Positions 22,488 through 33,965 are shown, counted from the first letter of the stretch. The stretch is DNA of 64,000 nucleotides from Dipylidium caninum (GCA_017562135.1 QEYB01000376.1:1-64000), one strand, 5' to 3'. Made by a program: numbers and translations. The notes: generated by a model not told the origin, from the letters alone.

Positions 22488-24321
22488 CCGTGCCAGTGAG
22501 CAGGGTCCACAGCAAGCAGAAGACGTTGAGGTTGAAAGGCAGGCAGTGGGGCAGCAAGAAGACGTTGAAGGCGAAGAGGCAGAAGAAGACGATCGCCGTC
22601 TTCTCAACGATACACATCCTCATCTCGGAAGCCATCATGCGCCAATGACGCAGTTACCGTGGTCCTCACGTGGAGTGCAAACTTCGTGGACGTGACATGT
22701 ACTAACTGCATAGGGTATTACCTCACAGGACGGGTCGTTTGTCAAGGTGTCTTCACATAAACGCAACAACGCATCGAACACACATTTTGCAAAGGACAAT
22801 AGCATAAGATATTGTTCAGTGGTGCCGACTTCCATTCATATATTCTACTTCAAGCTACAACGAACAACAATATAATTCCCGTAATGGCATGCAATACAAG
22901 TGGCCACGTCATTCCAAAATGGAGTGTGGGAGATGATAGTCATCTACTTGGCGGAGACATTCTCGCTTGCGCTGAACTGACGTTTACTTAGCGCTCGCCG
23001 CGGTTTCGCTTATATTGGCGAGGATTCGGACCAAGTCCTTAGCAATTCGCCATTCTGACAAGCTTCCATCTTCGCGACTTCAACACACTCCGGCTTCGTC
23101 TCATCTACCTGAGTGTCGGCCTCTCTCTTTTCTGTGGGATATGATGCTCCCTTGCCTTCAAGTCCTCATCTCCCTCCTCCTCCTCCTCCTCCTCGTCCTC
23201 GTCCTCCTCGTCCTGCTCGTCCTCTACTCCGCTTCCTTCTTCCCATGTCCATTCTCATCACCGACTTCTTCATCGTCATCCCAGAGTGCAGCTACCACAG
23301 GCACATTTGCAGGATTAAACGTGTCTACCAGGATCATCCATATAGTCCACCAACGAACCCGCATTGGCTAGTTGATGGCAACAAGTAGGAGGGAGAATGT
23401 GGGGCTTACCCGAGCAAGTGGTGGAAGAAGTCACATTGAACAACGACTTTCGACGCAGCATCGAGTGGCAAGTGGAGGTGGTGAGATAGAGGAACTTGTC
23501 TGGCTCTCGATGGCGAACGACCGTGAATGATTTCCAATCCCCGTTTGCGATAACGTTGGAGGAGATAAGGGCACGCTGCAGTCTTTCCCCGCACGTGGGC
23601 AGCACCGTGGTATATTGCGACTTGTCAGAAAAAGTGGAAACAGGTGAATCAACCTCAATCTGCGGCCATGAACCAGTAGTTCTGAGACCCGAACCTGACC
23701 ACTCTCAAAATGCCACCGCCTGTCACATGATGCGATAAATGACTTGAATGAGGCAGGCGTGACGGGTCCCTGCTCACAGCGGGAATCAACAATATGTGAG
23801 CGATCAAATGAAAAGGTGGTAAAGGAAGACAATTTTTACTTCCACTTACTTCACCCTCTCTTGACTCAACAAGTTCTCCCTTTCACGGGGAGGATTGTAT
23901 CGACCTCAGATGTCGAGGACGACGACGATGACAACAAGGACAACTCGTATTGTCTTGCCTTTAGGCAAAAGATTATGTTGAAGCCTTCTAACCAATGGAG
24001 TCGAGTAGAATTGGGTGCTGGGACCGAGTGGAGGGAGACCAACTCATGCCTAACTTCTTCCTCGTCAAATTGGTGCTGTAGGATGGGCTTTTGCGCTGAA
24101 GCGCGTGGAGAAATGCACAGCAGAGATCCGTACAATGCAGACAGGTAGGTTAATCATGACAACCAGCGGGGTCGGGATGGTGAGGAGTGCTAGGAGCAAT
24201 TCTACGCCAACTCGTAGAAACGCGTAAGCAGCTAACATGTCGAGAATTCGGCCGTTGAGCTATGTGCGCCGAGGCGATTTCAAAGGGTGAACACACTGGC
24301 GAATTGCTTGATGTCGCGTGA
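22488..24321 (-). repeat. Compact palindrome, right arm
   Basis: Reverse complement of 18,903-20,735. The outer edge 'atgtcgcgtga' is followed by single-copy DNA from 24,322. Translations of paired frames (19,076-19,480 minus; 23,744-24,148 plus) differ at only about two residues near the end, so the arms are close to identical. Confidence 0.92.
23744..24145 (+). CDS. Unassigned exon candidate with acidic run, right arm of compact palindrome
   Basis: A 134-codon open frame starting with a non-ATG codon, containing 'STSDVEDDDDDNKDNSYCLAF' residues around 23,905-23,960 and ending in 'CAG|GTAGGT', a good splice donor at 24,146. It reads like an exon but matches no family I recognise. The mirror copy is at 19,079-19,480 (minus). 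The acidic patch comes from GAC/GAT codons and may simply be repeat-derived. Confidence 0.25.
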
Positions 24322-25135
24322 ATCTCGCCTGCCACCGCTGTCATTGCCCAGGTCACGCTGCCACGACGTGGACAAACACCTTCACTTGTCAGAGGTGCAT
24401 TCTGATCACCTGAAGGAGAGGAAGATAGGCAATGACAAATAATGAAAATCATCCTCCGGATCAGAGTAACAGATGAATGAAGTCAGGAAACGAAATTTGA
24501 AAATCGGCAAGCTTCTCCACCATTTGATGTGACCATATTTTGGGAGCATTTAGATAATAGACCTTGCAACTACTCAGCCTGCTGCTATTTGGCTGGTGTG
24601 TGCTGAATTGGACGCATTATCCTGTGGTGGGCAAAGTGAGGTAACTGTAGATTGGTGCCCATGTTCTCCTCCCCTCATCCACCAACCCACTCGGAGGTGC
24701 TTGGCTCTAACCACGACAAAGTCTGATTTGTCCGCACCTTGACTCGTGTCAACTAGAAAGCACTTGGCGACATCAACCAGGCTATTCGCCGGATCATGTG
24801 AACTCGTGACTCTAGAACTGCCAAATAGTGAAGAGCCAAATAACGAGGTAATCTGGTGGATCTGATGAAGAATGAAAAGGCAAACAATGAAGATTGAGTA
24901 AATGGGGTGCTACTAGCAACTTCAACATAACTTGTGCTCGAATTTGCTTCGCTTCGTCCCGCACTCAAAGGATCCTTTCAATCCACGTCGTAGGTTTGTC
25001 ATCTCACTGCCCCATTTGAGGCCACAGGAACTTCCCAGTGGCATAATTGGCGTTTATGTGAACGAGGAAGGGGATTGGGAGACATCGCCTAGGTGGCTGA
25101 TTTAGTACCTTTAGCCTGGACGCCGAGTGCGGCAG
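24322..25135. other. Single-copy spacer between two palindromes
   Basis: No second copy of this 814-bp stretch was found in the window. It contains only short frames, the longest being a 71-codon minus-strand frame at 24,753-24,968 with no recognisable motif. I see no RNA gene or mobile-element ends. As unique sequence it is a useful anchor for checking the assembly on either side. Confidence 0.6.
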
Positions 25136-26159
25136 GCAGGCAGACGAGACTTAAGAGCTGGCGGACTCGAGGCTGTCAAGCAACGTCTAATGGTGTCGTA
25201 CATTTCATTTTGCATAATCCTTTGTTCAGATACCTGGTGGTAAGGCGATTTAAATAGTCGACACCTCTGCTAGAGCACATCGCTGTCGAGGACGAAGCTT
25301 CGTGTAGGAGCAATATGCGAGAGTTCGGTGTTTTGGTGGGAGTGAAGAACTTCACGAAGGAACATAATTATGTGGATATGGACAAGGCGTGAAGGGAGGC
25401 CATGAGTTAGGTCCTTAGGTAGCCATAGAGCAGGGCGACAGACCTCTCACAATTGACCAATGCCTGGTGTAGGGCAAATGTTCGATGCGTTGCACTTAGT
25501 TCTGCGCCTTGTCCAGTGGGACATTCGGGTCTAATACCACGAGGGAGCATACGCATAAATTGGCGGTTGAATGCCAACTGCCCACCTCACAGCTTGTTTC
25601 CACTGCTGCGACCTCGTGATGAGTGACCTAATTGGCTGGATGCGAGAGTATTGGAACGTTGGATGTTGAACGACGTCGCATTTGAGTGAACTATCCTCAA
25701 CTCATTAGTTGATGTGACAATTGGGCTATAAATCACGTGAGATTGCAGGTGAATTGGAGGGATATGGCCAAAGGCCTATAGACTGAGCGGAGGAGGCCTT
25801 TCAGTAAGTGGACTCGCATTCAGGGGTGCGACTCAGCCTTGTCTGATGGGCTGCGTTTGCCAAGCCCCCTCCACTCGCTGTATCCGCGCCTCGAGGGGTT
25901 TGTTAAACTCCCTCTCTACCTCAAACACATCATTCCTCGCGATGTAAAGAGGATAGCAAATCATTGCAAGTTGACACGTGTCATATCCACATCGCTCTAT
26001 ATCCACTGAGCGGTAGAGCTACATTTTGCGATTTAACGAACATACAGGGGAGAATGAAATGGTAGTAGGGAAATTCTCTACGTCCTCTAACAATGCAGCC
26101 TACAACTCGACTGATTCGCATGCGCAATTAACGCCATCCAGCCGGCATCAACAATTACT

Positions 26160-26360
26160 GTCTCATATCGTCCTCGTCGCTGTCATGACGTATACCTCCC
26201 CACTCCAATGACAAGTACGCCTCTTCAAGCTCCACACACAAGTAGAAGTGCAGCCAAATTTTATTATGATTTTGCTAAAGAGCGGGTGCATTCTCTTTCA
26301 TTACATGAGCATGGAATGGTAGTGATTGGCGTCTGCCAAACACTACCATACGCCTCAGCG
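26160..26360 (-). pseudogene. Paralogue exon with shared TAG stop (block C, left arm)
   Basis: Same exon as 60,173-60,367 but 'ALQQNRNKI' is 'AL', TAG, 'QNHNKI'. The two differences (CAG to TAG, CGT to CAT) are both shared with the copies at 56.8 kb and 3.1 kb. Confidence 0.45.
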
Positions 26361-26907
26361 TGTGAGTGTTCTCACAAATGTCTTCAATCCGCGACGTTAT
26401 AAGAGCACCCAGGAGGAGAAGACATCACTGCAGCGAGTGTAAAACCGACCGACCCAAAGTCAATTTTGACAATGTCCACGTCATGGTGGCTATGACGTTG
26501 AAATGTAGAGCGGTCACACGGTGGCCGTGTTTACAATGGGAAAAGGGGCACAATTTCAGCAGAAACGGGGAAAGTGTTACAGTAAGCCTCTCCTTCGGTT
26601 GCTTCTGCTTTGCCTGATGCCATTGCTCAGACCTCCTCTTTCCCACCAGTCTTCAGTCGAGATGTTCACTCTCAGAAAGCGTTGAGATAACTATGCATTT
26701 TTCGCTTCTTTATCTGGCTGACCCGGTGGCCGTATTTCTTCCCCCTATTTCACTTGTATCCGTATAAAATCAAAATTTATAAGATTGAGGCAGCAACTCC
26801 GGTTTGATTCCACATTTATTTGGCGCAGAATGTCAGAAGCCTACGGAGTGCTTTCATTTGTTCCTTCGTTCAATCTGCTCTGTCTTACTTAGGAAGATTA
26901 ATTTGAA

Positions 26908-28406
26908 GGTCGGCCGCCGTTTTGCTCTACGTGTTATTTGAATAATAGGGAGAATACTGTCACTCGCAACTGGAGTATACGAGGTTGCAGCACCTCCATA
27001 TGTAAGCGATTGGGCAGTCGAATTCATTGCTGCTCGAAATGGGCATCCGAATGCCGACCGCTGTTCATTTCCGCCGTGGCTTTTTACCAACAGTAAAAAA
27101 TGAAACGCAATATAAAAGAATATGATATGACATGAAAATATTAAAATAATATCTGATACACGATTTGGTTTACCTAGACTCATAGCTTAGTCCCCAAGTC
27201 GAGGCCTCCCGCATTGATCAGGGCAAACATTACTCGGAACACAACTCTTTGGTGTCAGATATTCAGTGCCAAATCACGCTGATAATAGCCAAAAGATATA
27301 ATGTGTTATGCGAGGTGGCGGCACAGGCATAGGGCCTACTTTCACTGACATCGCCTTAAACCACTGAGACGCGGTCCAGGCGGCAAGATAAGGAAGGCGA
27401 GGGGGGAAACAGGGGCAGTTGACTGAACTCTAATACCTCACTCGGCATTTCTGCTCCCCTCATCTCCTGTAGCGCAATCTTCTTCATTGCAGGTCATTTC
27501 GGTTAAGGGGAGACCGTGACACTGATGTTTAATCTTTACTTTTCTACATATTCATCGAATTGAATGGTTTGTTCTTGGTATGTTGATACACCGCTCCCTT
27601 CCTCCCCTTTCCTCTTGCACTCCTTGTTTTTCGCACATCATCACATTCAAACACCTTGGAGAGTATGTTTGTCTTAATTCTTTCTTTTACTTAAATAGAT
27701 TTCAGTGCGTTAAACAATTGAGCCCCTTCCGATGCAACTGTCGACATCTGACACTCGACGACTCTTCACCGTGCACCAGCCACCGTTATGCTACGCGCTT
27801 TGGACTTATGGAAATCCACACACAGTTAGCCACTTTGATTCGCCTAGTCAAGAATCTCTACTCGAGTCCGTCATTAGCCAAGTGTTGCACGGCCACTTAC
27901 AACCAGTGGAAGCCATTCACATTGCAACGAATCCAGACTCGGCCCCCGAGATGCCGATGTAACTGACATATTGGACATAATAGAGACTGACTGTTACACT
28001 AACGCGAATGAAATGGGCAGGCAATGCCTGCAAGTCCACTTTCACCATGCCAAATATCTCGACAAATACGGGAGACAAACGATTGAAGTCATAATAACCG
28101 CAGATCCAACCAGTGCTGCCTCCTCTACTGTGAGTACACACACCCCAACCTCACCTATGCCAACTTTCACCGGCATTTTACGAATGCATCAAGGTAGAGC
28201 GACATTTCACGCAGGCCAGCGGAAATATGCGCTATTTATTTCACACCACAGGTTCCTAACAAAGCGAGTGCAGCAGTCGAAAAGGTGCAGTGTGTTTTGG
28301 CTTATTTATGGGGCGTTCGAATAACACGGATTCCAGATCCGCAAATCTGGCAGAGCATCCATCGCAACTTCGCCAATTCTAGATTTGATTTCCTCTCCAT
28401 TTTGCA
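26908..28406. other. Left-arm segment missing from the right arm
   Basis: 1.5 kb absent from the right arm, where its flanks are joined at 56,225. The first ~290 bp continue block C, and 27,197-27,285 resemble 33,317-33,400 (diverged). The rest is single-copy. Plus frames at 27,732-27,962 (76 codons, 'RRLFTVHQPPLCYALWTYGN') and 27,971-28,324 (117 codons) are protein-like but unassigned. Confidence 0.5.
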
Positions 28407-28540
28407 GAAATATATTTTCTCCAGCATGTCTCCTACGATTTGATTTCATTAATCCTCAAACGACAACCGGTTAGCGAAAAGCATCATGAGCAACATACTT
28501 TAATAAGTCAAAAGAAAAATAGTGTGCTAGATGTAGAGAA

Positions 28541-28897
28541 TTGACGAGAGACAAACCGGTTAAATACGCCTCTAGGCGGCATTCGAAACGCTTTCAGCAC
28601 ACAGTCGAAGTTACAAATCAGCACAACTTCGTGGTGCATGAAGGAATGTGGAAGCAGGGAATACCCAAAGATAAAATTGAAGGGTGGCGAACACTCATGG
28701 ATTGCAGGCTCATTAGGGACACGAGAGGCGGTCTTAAAATCGGTCCATACTTTGGCAGACGTCAATTGCTACCATTGCATGCTCATGTAATGAATGAGAA
28801 TGCATCCGCCATTGAGCAAAATCAAAATAAAATATTGATGCAATTTTACATACGTATAGAGCTGAAACTGGAGTACATGACATTGGAGTGGCAATAA
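28541..28897 (+). CDS. Intact 118-codon frame, possible aldehyde-dehydrogenase-like exon
   Basis: Open from a TAG at about 28,520 to TAA at 28,898, reading 'KDKIEGWRTLMDCRLIRDTR' and then 'FGRRQLLPLHAHVMNEN' and 'YMTLEW'. The first codon of the frame is TTG, so this is more likely an exon than a whole gene. The pattern R-x-x-Q-L...L...V-x-E-N...E...LE loosely resembles the N-terminal helices of class-3 aldehyde dehydrogenases; this is a tentative similarity only. The related exon at 60,173-60,367 aligns without gaps over 47 codons and shares 27 residues with it, which supports past coding. Four other copies (9,364-9,754; 18,670-18,904; 37,727-38,114; 47,025-47,415) have TGA in place of the Trp codon of 'EGWRTL'. 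The segment has no counterpart in the right arm. Confidence 0.45.
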   Translation: MTRDKPVKYASRRHSKRFQHTVEVTNQHNFVVHEGMWKQGIPKDKIEGWRTLMDCRLIRDTRGGLKIGPYFGRRQLLPLHAHVMNENASAIEQNQNKILMQFYIRIELKLEYMTLEWQ

Positions 28898-29160
28898 TAA
28901 TAATACATTTTCTTCAGCATTTATCCTATGATTTGATGCCATAAATCCTCAAACGACAATACGGCTAGGAAAATATTGCAACTTCTTCTTATTGCATGTT
29001 GCTCTTCGAAATTCGCCCCATTTTCTCCATTGCCATTATTCACCTCGGCCTCGTTCTTTTGGAAGACGAAAATCGTCCAACCCAAATCTGCTTCTCCTTT
29101 CAACAAATCCCTCCACCCGCGACTCCTTCCAGTGCCTCCCGCCTCTCGCCGTTGCCGCGG

Positions 29161-29779
29161 AAATCGACTCGAGTTGACCAATGAAACTGGCGCACACTTT
29201 GCCTCTACTGCTGGTGTGAGTACCGCGAATATGGGCATCGTCCTTGTGCATGACACCTTTGGCTTCGACACTAATAGCACCTGACGTTTCGCCGATGTGC
29301 TTGCTGATCAGTCCAATGCACACGTTCTAATACCGGATTTCTTCCATGGCGAGCTTTGGTCGCTAACTGACTTCCCTCCACAGAGCCTCAAATTTTTTTC
29401 AGAATGGGTCAAGAACATCTGTCCTTGGGAGGATGATTCGTTGGTATGTCATCTTCCTTGTTCTGCACTCTGCTTCTTAATAATCAAATCTCGCATTTTG
29501 TTGATTTTTCGTGTGCAGCTGCCATCCATCTGGAACACGTAACTCAGGACCCTCCTTGCTGAAGAGCATCCCCAAATGCTGGCTAATCTAGGCTTTTCCT
29601 GGGCCTGCTGTGGTCGAGTAAACGGCTATCCAGTTTGCCTTTCGGTAGACGGCATTATGCTTGCAGCAGAAGATCTTGAGATTCTCTCCATTCCAGTATT
29701 CTTTATGCCCTCCGGCGAAAACGCATTCGTTGAACTTGTCAAAAGTACCTTGGACAAAGGCACTTCTCTGAGTGTTTGA
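29161..29779 (+). pseudogene. Dienelactone hydrolase family gene, broken by stops
   Basis: Three exon-like pieces read as a dienelactone hydrolase (alpha/beta-hydrolase fold) protein. The first contains 'GIVLVHDTFGFD', the family's early strand motif. The second reads 'RFADVLADQSN' and 'VLIPDFFHGELW', a classical signature. An intron of 75 bp follows (GTATGT at 29,444 to CAG at 29,518). The third has 'LGFSWACCGRVN', aligning with the nucleophile region usually seen as GFCWGG, then 'LSIPVFFMPSGENAF' and a stop at 29,779. Here the nucleophile position reads Ser and the following glycines are lost. Two in-frame stops are present: TGA between 'FDTNST' and 'RFADV', and TAA between 'SIWNT' and 'LRTLL'. 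The family hydrolyses dienelactones and related esters, usually in the cytosol. The upstream start is unclear. A non-functional relic is most likely. Confidence 0.75.
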
Positions 29780-31920
29780 CAAACAAAATTGAGGTTGCAT
29801 TACAAGGTGCATGACACAGTATAGGCAGCCCTTTTGACTGCATTTAGTGATCGTGTGAGACGTTGCAATTTCGTCCTTTGGCGTATTCAAAATGGAGATT
29901 TGAGCACCCGAGGACCCCTTCTTTGCCATGGCTCTCAGTTTACCACTTTACCACGGTTACCCACCATCGCGTAGTCTGAAGACGTTGTCTCAGCTGAGAA
30001 GCAGTAGACGGTGTCACATGTTGGACTGTGGACTTGACAAATAACAGTCGTGGAGAAATAAGTATATGCGTGTCTCATTACAGCAGCATGTGGTGCGAGT
30101 GCAAAGCATATGCCTCTCTCCCGCTTGCAGATATGTCACATTGGCAGAGGAAGGTGGTGGATTCGCCTCAGCTGTGGGCGACTTGAACAATCAGAGCACC
30201 TTAGAGGATGTAAACAAGACAATCGCTCTGGCGTCAGGCTATTTCATCAAGGACCTCGGACCAAGACAGAGTTGAAAAAGACGATGAGACTCAGATGCTA
30301 GAGGCTCTGAGTCGCGTGGATGATGAAACGACGAATGGTGATTTTCCAAGTCATTGACTCTTGCCTGTGCTTCGAGATATATTCTCAGACACCTAGGTTT
30401 GCGAAGTTGCCACGCAATGCTGGCACAGTGACATTTTCTCTTGAGCTGCATATTGGGTGGATGTGTGGAAGTATTTCCCGAGATAGGAGAGAATGTGGGC
30501 GCCTGTTGGGCAAACCTAGTTGCAGAATGTTATCGCATTATCCAAGCATGATTGCTGTCGGACCTGAAGCAGTAGTTGGATCGGTTGACAGACGAGACGA
30601 TGAATGCAATCGCGAGGCCTGCAAGTTGACGAAGCGGATCGATTCATCTAAAAGAGAATTTAAACTCCAGTCTGGCTCTTCTCTTTCCTCAGTCTTTCAA
30701 GCACATTGACCACAACTGTTGGAAGCCATGATGTTCTGGAAAGGCGAAGAGCGGGCGACCCAACGGAATGCAGTTTGCACTCCAACTAAGTGCGATTTAT
30801 CCTTCCTCTTCGCTACCTACAGCCACTGTCGTGAATCACAACATTGCAACCTCATTGAGCAATGCCATCTACCTTCACTCTTTCAGTGCCGTAAGTTGAT
30901 TTCTGTTGGACACGGCCACCTCTCACCGTGGTGACAGAATGCTCAAACACTGTCTTACTCCAACTCCGTGCGAGTTCATCTTTTTAGGGTGGAAATCGTG
31001 ATATTGCTGAGTAAGAAGTTGTTAGTCTAGACCTCCTTACTTACATTACACAGCGCAACCGATATTCCCACAGGTTTGGAGCCAATGTGACAATCGGTGT
31101 CAGCCAACACCATGGTCGCCGCATTTTGCTACTCCGTTTGTGCCATGCACTTTGGCACCGACTTTTAAGTTAATTTTCCGCGATGTGACTGACGGCCTTA
31201 AATGTGGTGCAACCATCAACTTGAATCACTTTGGAAGTGCATCTGCAGCATTCGTGAAGGTCGAAGAGCCCTAAATAGCTAAGCTGCCTCCAGTGAGCAG
31301 TTCTCGAGCCCAACACATCTCAACACGCCACGTATATCATTCGTTACATTAACGGCTCGGACATAAATCAGCAACCAATTTATGCGCAGTAAATGGCCAT
31401 TAGAAGAATAGTGAGTGGTGCAACTCGCGAGACCTGTGGAAACTCGTGGCAAATGCAAGCGAAGTGACCCGTGTCAGTGAACGGAATGAAGGGGAGGAGA
31501 CTGTCCGAATGCTCCCTACGCCTTGCATCCTCATATCTGCGTGGACGAGATCTCACGAATGTGGAAATATGCCAATGGGACTAAGGCAATCCATGCAATC
31601 GACCGTAATTGCATGACGGTTTAACCATGTCACTAGTAATGGGTGCTCGTGACAAAGTGCCACTGTAGAAAGTAAGAATTTTGACTGCGAGTTCAGCGAG
31701 ATTGCGTTCGGAGCAGATGATGGAGGAGGTAAACACATACTCATGGCTTTCTTCAACCATAGCCGCTCCAACACTAACCTGCGTCCCATCTCAATGACTC
31801 AAGTGACGGATTAGCAGGTTTCTTCACATCAACCTGTTCGTGGGGTTGACCATTGAAAGCTCCCACCAGCATGAAAATTCTCACTGCTGACCTTCCCTCT
31901 TGACACTGCTGCGTGTCTGA
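29780..31920. other. Two-copy region private to the palindrome arms
   Basis: Found only here and inverted at 53,205-55,345. Translations of matching frames are identical between arms. Frames: 30,066-30,275 (+, 69 codons, 'RYVTLAEEGGGFASAVGDLN'), 30,320-30,709 (+, 129 codons), and a minus-strand reading near 31,790-31,600 containing 'VEESHEYVFTSSIICSERNL'. I recognise no family. No microsatellite apart from the GAA tract at the end. Confidence 0.35.
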
Positions 31921-32020
31921 TGTAGTCAAGCAAACGACTATTTAGCTGGCTTTTCGGTAGACGGCTTCATACTTGAAGAAGAAGAAGAAGAGGAAGAAGA
32001 TGCTGAGCATATAGGGAATG
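31921..32020 (+). pseudogene. Third-exon fragment of dienelactone hydrolase with GAA expansion
   Basis: Nucleotides 'ttttcggtagacggcttcat' align with 'tttcggtagacggcattatg' of the exon at 29,640-29,660. One frame reads 'GFSVDGFILEEEEEEEEDAE', matching 'CLSVDGIMLAAEDLE' before the glutamate run. A (GAA)n tract at 31,974-32,001 has replaced the following codons and homology is then lost. The mirror copy lies at about 53,105-53,205 (minus). Confidence 0.5.
31974..32001 (+). repeat. (GAA)n microsatellite
   Basis: GAA repeat inside a dienelactone hydrolase exon remnant. The mirror is the (CTT)n tract at 53,124-53,151. Confidence 0.85.
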
Positions 32021-32479
32021 CATATCAGAGGCCATAGTCTGTCTTACTTAGGAAGATTAATTTGAAGGTCGGCCGCATATTACATTCGTCCGTCGTTTTG
32101 CTTTACGTGTTATTTGAATAATGGGGAGAATACTGTCACTCGCAACTGGAGTATACGAGGTTGCAGCACCTCCATATGTGAGCGATCGGGCAGTCGAATT
32201 CATTGCTGCTCGAAATGGGCATGCGAATGCTGACCGCTGTTCATTTCCGCCGCGGCTTATCTACCAACAGTAAAAAATGAAACGCAATATAAAAGAATAT
32301 GATATGACATGAAAATATTAAAATAATATCTGATGTACGATTTGGTTTACCTAGACTCATGGCTTAGTTCCCATGTTTCTGAATCAGTCCTAAAAAGGGC
32401 TTAGCAAAAAATGGGAATTATGGTTGAAATAAGGAATTGATGGGTGCACTCACCTACAAAGATACCCACAGGGTGGTTT

Positions 32480-32595
32480 GTCCAAGACCCTTTACATACG
32501 TTCAATGAAGGCGCATTGACCGAAGGGCTGGAAGAATACCGGACAGGAAAGAAGTTCAGCATCATCCTCTTCAAGCTTAGGAAAGCCTGCCCAAC
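32480..32595 (-). pseudogene. Diverged dienelactone hydrolase exon remnant, copy 2
   Basis: Mirror of 52,530-52,645 with the same 'CPVFFQPFGQCAF' reading and the same stop. It lies about 0.5 kb downstream of the other third-exon fragment at 31,921 but on the opposite strand, so exon-3-like pieces occur in both orientations within 3 kb. Confidence 0.45.
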
Positions 32596-33931
32596 CGCCT
32601 GCTACATTAGCCGTTTCCTCGAATACAAGAGGCACACAGTGCCTGCCTCCCACCCCTCGACATTGTGGCTGCAGCAGGATGCAGGCTTAGTAACAGTGGC
32701 GTGACCCGAGCAATCGAGTCGAATTCCTCCCATCTACTTGCCCCTGCCGTATGATCGAAGCCCCCTGCCTCCTCGTTCAGGGCCACATGTTGCAGGGTAA
32801 GAAGACGGAGACGATTAATCGAGGCACACAATCATCGCATGAAGATATGCCGATGAGAGGAATCACCAGACTGAGAATACCATGCATTGTACAGTTGCAG
32901 ACACCTCGAATTTGCGGATGATAATCGGGTGCACGCAAATCCGCGACCTCATGTCTCCCTCTGTGAAGCTGGGAGCCATGTTATGGCAACACCTACACCT
33001 GCATGTTGTTTCACCTGTGTCACAGGTCACCGTGTCCGCGGTGACCATGTTGAGCAGGGCACCGACCTCAGCCTCCACGGTTAACAGACCTCGACAATGG
33101 CAACGGCAACAACTCCACCATTAACACTACAGCGACTGCACGTTCAGACCATGTTGAGAGTGAGGCATGCAGTGGTGGAAGAAAGAAGATCCATGTGGCA
33201 GCGACACTTGGAGCCGACAACGATGTTGGTACCAACTCTCCGACCCGAATCACCTCGTCATTAGCAACGGAGCTGTCTCAGGTAATGCTCCGTGGCATTA
33301 TGGTGTGACAGTGTTCAAGTCGAGGCCTCCCGCATTGATCAGGGCATACATTACTCAGAACACAATTATTTGGTGTCAGATATGTACTGCCAAATCATGT
33401 TGACAAACGCGAACAAACAATACGTGTTATACGTTTTGGTGTACCGAGACGCACAGGTTAATTTCTCTGGCAGTAGGGAAAGCTAATGAGGGCTGATGCA
33501 ATAGGCAATGTAGAGGCCAAAATAAGCACAGTTCACCGAGCTCTCATGCTTTACTTCTCAGTTATACCTGCCTCGTCTCATCAGCGCGAAGTCAAAGAAG
33601 GACACGTTCTATTAATGAAGAAATGGCAACAGCAGTCATGGCGAATGCCCACACATATACGCACCTGATGCGACAAAAGCAGTGTTGGAGTGTGGAGGTG
33701 AGAGACTATACAATTTGGGGCGAAAGGACATGGCGCGTCGAGACGGGAAGGGGGAGGCTGGGGAAGAGGAGGCGCTATCTCTCATGAAGGCTTGGAGAGG
33801 AGAGGAGAGAATTGGCCAGCCACTCGACGGGTTGCTCGAAGACCTTTGTGAAGGGGTATGATCAAGTCATACATTGAGAGAGGGAATTTGGACCAACACG
33901 CGTATTTGGCGCGTCAGTTATTTGCATCCAA

Positions 33932-33965
33932 AAATAATAATAATAACAATAGCAATAATGATAAT
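33932..33965 (+). repeat. (AAT)n-like A/T-rich microsatellite
   Basis: 'aataataataa' followed by degenerate units; the same tract is at about 5,576-5,612, 51,165-51,195 (inverted) and 62,766-62,800 with little length change. Confidence 0.7.

Noticed and set aside
22381..22638. Long open frames crossing palindrome junctions, such as 20,585-21,163 and 21,978-22,607
   Set aside because: They run from arm into spacer and exist only because two segments were joined; several overlap frames on the opposite strand and lack any family motif.
28541..28897. Idea that stops in repeated copies show a repeat-induced C-to-T mutation process
   Set aside because: Every transition that creates a stop is C-to-T or G-to-A, so the observed TGG-TGA, CAG-TAG and likely CGA-TGA changes are no evidence for a special process.
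28466..28957. 494-bp piece considered as a mobile element
   Set aside because: It is bounded by long imperfect direct repeats that belong to the flanking sequence, has no terminal inverted repeats and carries protein-like sequence; deletion in the other arm explains it better.
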